A stretch of DNA of 7,846 bases from Methylococcaceae bacterium UBA7658. Lineage in GTDB: Bacteria; Pseudomonadota; Gammaproteobacteria; Methylococcales; Methylomonadaceae. The first letter of the stretch is position 1. Each line of letters starts with the position of its first letter. Where the stretch lies: the NCBI GenBank assembly GCA_002483425.1, contig DLHW01000014.1, positions 68,217 through 76,062 of the forward strand, written 5' to 3'. Below the pieces are notes generated by a model that worked only from the letters and a program-made list of their open reading frames with translations, had not been told where the DNA came from and made no database searches. This document shows, piece after piece, positions 5,855 through 7,846 of the stretch. The position numbers were made by a program, and so were the translations under genes.

Positions 5855-7846
5855 CTATATGACTATAAAATCAGCATTAGTCAGCGCCAAACCGGCGCCC
5901 ACGACAGCAATTTGAACAGCACCCGCACTACCATTGCCATCGCTGTCATAGGTGATTACGCCGTTAGCGTTATTATAGAGAATATAATCGTTGGCATCGG
6001 CGGCGGTCCCTATTTTGAAATTACCGGCGGACAAAACGCCAGTTGCTCCCAACTGCGTAAAGACGCTATTTTCAAGTTGGATGGTATCGTCGGTGACATT
6101 AAAATCAGTGATTTTATCTTTCGATAGCGTTGTCAAACGAAAACCGTCCTTGCCCATCCCCCCGGTCAGAGTATCGTTTCCGTCCAAGCCGCTGAGAATA
6201 TTATTACCGCTGTTGCCGGTAATAACATTGCCTAAGGCATTACCGATGCCGTTGACCGCATTACTACCGGTCAATTGCAGGTTTTCGAAATTATTTTTTA
6301 AAACATAACTGATGCTGCTCTGTACGCGGTCGATTTCGGCAGCTGATGTTGATGTTTCAATCACTGTATCGCCGGTATCGTCGACGACATAGATATCGTT
6401 GCCTAGTCCGCCTATCATCGTATCGGCTCCGGCTTTGCCGTTAAGAATATTAGCTGCGCTATTTCCTGAAATCAGGTTGTTTAGCGTATTGCCGGCGCCG
6501 TTAATGGAAGCTGCACCCGTCAGCGTCAAATTTTCCACATTTACACCCAAGGTGTAGCTGATCGAGCTTTCCACCCGGTCAATCTCGATTACTAAGGCGG
6601 AAGACTCAATGACAGTATCGCCAGTGTTATCAACGACATAACTGTCATTGCCCAAGCCTCCGCGCATGGTGTCCGCGCCGGCCAATCCGTCAATCGTATC
6701 GTTGCCAGCTAAGGCGTTGAACTTGTCGTTGCCGGTTGTGCCCGTCAGGGTATTTTTACCGTTGGATTCAGTGACGCCGTCTTGGGTTATGTTTAGATTT
6801 AGAACCTTGGTATCGAACGAGACGCCATCACTAACGACGACGGTAAACGCGACCCCGGCATTGGAGAGTAAGGCTTCGATGGCGCCATCTTTAGCGGTAA
6901 AGCTATAAGCCCCGGTGGCTTTATTGACCGTCAAAGTGCCGTAAGCATTGGTTAAATTGCTTGTGCCGTCAGGTTTATCGACGCCGCCCGCAATGCTATA
7001 TGCCAGTATGTTATCGTCACTATCGCTTGCTGATAACGATCCTGAAACGGGGGCAAATGTATCGTCGAAACGGGTATCGCTATACGTTATGTCGTCCGGT
7101 TTAAGCAAAACGGGCTTAGCGTTATTTTCGAAATATAAGATATTGCCGTCTAAATTGCCTACCATAGCGTCGAGATCGCCATCACCATCGACATCGGCAA
7201 AATTCGGACTTGCAAAAAAACCGGCATCGACTAAACCGAGATTATCGGCTTCTTGCACGAAATTAGGGTCGGAGGCGTTGCCGGTATTACGGAAAAACAG
7301 ACTATTGCCGTCGCTACGTCCCACGTAAACATCCAAATCCCCGTCCAGGTCGATATCGACAAAAGCCGGTTTGGCGAAATCGCCCGCATCGCCCAAGCCG
7401 AAATTATTGGTTTCGTTAACGAAATTAGGCGAGGCGGCGGTACCGGTATTGCGAAAAAATAGGATACCGCCAAAGCGCTCGCCGACGAAAGCATCCAAAT
7501 CGCCGTCATTATCGATATCGGTAAAACTGGGCGCTGCATTGGCGCCGGCATCGCTTATCCCGAAGGTGCTGGCCTCGTTTGTAAAACTGGGCGCTGTCGA
7601 ACTGCCTGTGTTACGGAAAAAAACTAAATTTCCGTCTTTGTTGCCGATGAAGGCGTCAAGGTCGCCATCGTCGTCAATATCCGCAAAGGAAGGATCGGCG
7701 GAAAAACCGACATCGGTTAACCCGAAATTACCGGCTTGCAACGCATAATTGGGTGCGGTTACGCTGCCCGTATTGCGGAAAAATAGCGTTTCTCCAGCGC
7801 TGTTGCCTATAAACGCATCGAGATCGCTATCGCCGTCGATATCCAC
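5855..7846 (-). CDS. RTX-type secreted repeat protein (FG-GAP-like, VCBS and RTX repeats), C-terminal part
   Basis: The C-terminal 663 codons of a large acidic protein that should leave the cell by type I secretion and fold with calcium outside. In order: four and a half 54-residue FG-GAP-like repeats (2-243), each opening DIDxDGDLDAxxG, a calcium-loop pattern, followed by FFRNTG; a VCBS/cadherin-like domain (about 244-355) with AYGTLTVNKATGAYSF and VVVSDG; RTX-type repeats (about 364-565) with GGLGNDSYVVD and AGADTM; and a serralysin-like C-terminal domain (about 566-663) ending in the hydrophobic ADFIVI, typical of type I substrates. The first codon in the window is GTG at 7846, inside a repeat at a position where other copies have A, T or V, so it is a valine and not a start. 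The N-terminus and any catalytic or adhesive domain lie outside. A surface adhesin or matrix protein is likely, an enzyme possible. Confidence 0.92.
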   Translation of the reverse strand: MDIDGDSDLDAFIGNSAGETLFFRNTGSVTAPNYALQAGNFGLTDVGFSADPSFADIDDDGDLDAFIGNKDGNLVFFRNTGSSTAPSFTNEASTFGISDAGANAAPSFTDIDNDGDLDAFVGERFGGILFFRNTGTAASPNFVNETNNFGLGDAGDFAKPAFVDIDLDGDLDVYVGRSDGNSLFFRNTGNASDPNFVQEADNLGLVDAGFFASPNFADVDGDGDLDAMVGNLDGNILYFENNAKPVLLKPDDITYSDTRFDDTFAPVSGSLSASDSDDNILAYSIAGGVDKPDGTSNLTNAYGTLTVNKATGAYSFTAKDGAIEALLSNAGVAFTVVVSDGVSFDTKVLNLNITQDGVTESNGKNTLTGTTGNDKFNALAGNDTIDGLAGADTMRGGLGNDSYVVDNTGDTVIESSALVIEIDRVESSISYTLGVNVENLTLTGAASINGAGNTLNNLISGNSAANILNGKAGADTMIGGLGNDIYVVDDTGDTVIETSTSAAEIDRVQSSISYVLKNNFENLQLTGSNAVNGIGNALGNVITGNSGNNILSGLDGNDTLTGGMGKDGFRLTTLSKDKITDFNVTDDTIQLENSVFTQLGATGVLSAGNFKIGTAADANDYILYNNANGVITYDSDGNGSAGAVQIAVVGAGLALTNADFIVI
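5858..6151 (-). other. Serralysin-type C-terminal domain and probable type I secretion signal
   Basis: Residues 566-663 of the repeat protein. They contain KDKITDFNVTDDTIQLE (576-592), the usual transition after RTX repeats. NDYILYNNANGVITYDSDG (619-637) follows, a pattern common at the ends of RTX proteins, and the protein closes with ALTNADFIVI. By family knowledge this uncleaved C-terminal region is recognised by an ABC exporter with its adaptor and outer-membrane TolC partner. None of these is encoded in the window. Confidence 0.75.
6194..6691 (-). repeat. Two tandem 83-residue (249-base) RTX-type repeats
   Basis: Residues 386-468 (6443-6691) and 469-551 (6194-6442) align without gaps. 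Shared blocks are AGADTM, GGLGND, YVVD, TGDTVIE, EIDRV, SSISY and NI-L. A third copy begins at 552 (GLDGNDTLTGGMGKDGF) and ends after about 20 residues. Each unit carries only one or two glycine/aspartate nonapeptides and a long beta-rich spacer. Confidence 0.85.
6782..7117 (-). other. VCBS/cadherin-like domain
   Basis: Residues 244-355 of the repeat protein read like one immunoglobulin-like VCBS domain. The first half has GSLSASDSDDNILAYSIAGG (270-287). The second half has YGTLTVNKATGAYSFTAKDG (302-321) and FTVVVSDG (334-341), then the closing strand VLNLNIT. Such domains act as spacers or adhesion modules in large secreted proteins. The domain joins the FG-GAP-like region to the RTX repeats. 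Confidence 0.7.
7118..7843 (-). repeat. FG-GAP-like 54-residue tandem repeats (four full, one half)
   Basis: Four gap-free 54-residue (162-base) copies lie at 7682-7843, 7520-7681, 7358-7519 and 7196-7357, and a 26-residue half copy at 7118-7195. Each starts D-[IV]-D-x-D-x-D-L-D, followed by GN, [FY]FRNTG (YFENN in the half copy), a P-[NS]-[FY] block, [FL]GL or FGI, and DAG or DVG. The array continues past the right edge, so the true copy number is higher. Confidence 0.88.

Noticed and set aside
5762..6127. Plus-strand open frame of 121 codons just after folA
   Set aside because: Most of it is antisense to the C-terminal domain of the RTX protein, which is clearly coding. The first 30 codons match nothing I recognise.
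6948..7748. Several plus-strand open frames with repeated SPSxSxSAK-like patterns
   Set aside because: The periodicity is the reverse complement of the 54-residue repeats, so these are shadows.
7118..7843. Regularly spaced repeats as a CRISPR array
   Set aside because: The period is 162 bases, the copies are diverged and the frame is open throughout; it is a protein repeat.
7844..7846. GTG at the right edge as start codon of the repeat protein
   Set aside because: It falls within the repeat register, where the other copies have A, T or V, and no signal or leader follows it.

Overview
The window looks like chromosome of a Gram-negative gammaproteobacterium. It carries a BrkB/YihY-type inner-membrane protein, a chromosomal dihydrofolate reductase (folA), and the C-terminal part of an RTX-type protein of the kind exported by type I secretion. 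The protein style and a palindromic intergenic repeat containing GTTCGTCCTGAG remind me of methanotrophs (Methylococcales). That is an impression from memory, not something the window proves.

Layout. Positions 1-234 (minus) hold the decayed N-terminal part of a gamma-glutamylcyclotransferase-like gene, spread over several frames and running off the left edge. Positions 282-3463 hold three minus-strand genes transcribed in the order M14-type metallopeptidase/deacylase (2444-3463), alpha/beta hydrolase (1672-2451, overlapping the first by 8 bases) and YihY/BrkB membrane protein (282-1595). Positions 3604-3932 (plus) encode a small predicted membrane protein split by a single frame change. Positions 3933-4144 are non-coding and contain a 21-base imperfect direct repeat and an apparently interrupted palindromic repeat. 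Positions 4145-5173 (minus) are an asparaginase-family gene, divergent from folA (5235-5738, plus) with 61 bases between them. Positions 5855-7846 (minus) are the C-terminal 663 codons of a large secreted repeat protein: four and a half 54-residue FG-GAP-like repeats with Asp-rich calcium-loop motifs, a VCBS/cadherin-like domain, two 83-residue RTX-type repeats and a serralysin-type C-terminal domain. Its N-terminus lies beyond the right edge.

How the genes fit together. The metallopeptidase and hydrolase overlap and are probably translationally coupled; their joint substrate is unknown. folA is a housekeeping folate gene. The RTX protein needs a type I exporter that is not in this window. 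The two broken genes (1-234 and 3604-3932) suggest local gene decay, or base errors in the assembly. I see no tRNA, rRNA, CRISPR array, transposase or phage gene. I do not see a convincing new multi-gene system. The most useful second looks are the two broken genes, the asparaginase with its unusual active-site residue, and the repeat protein.
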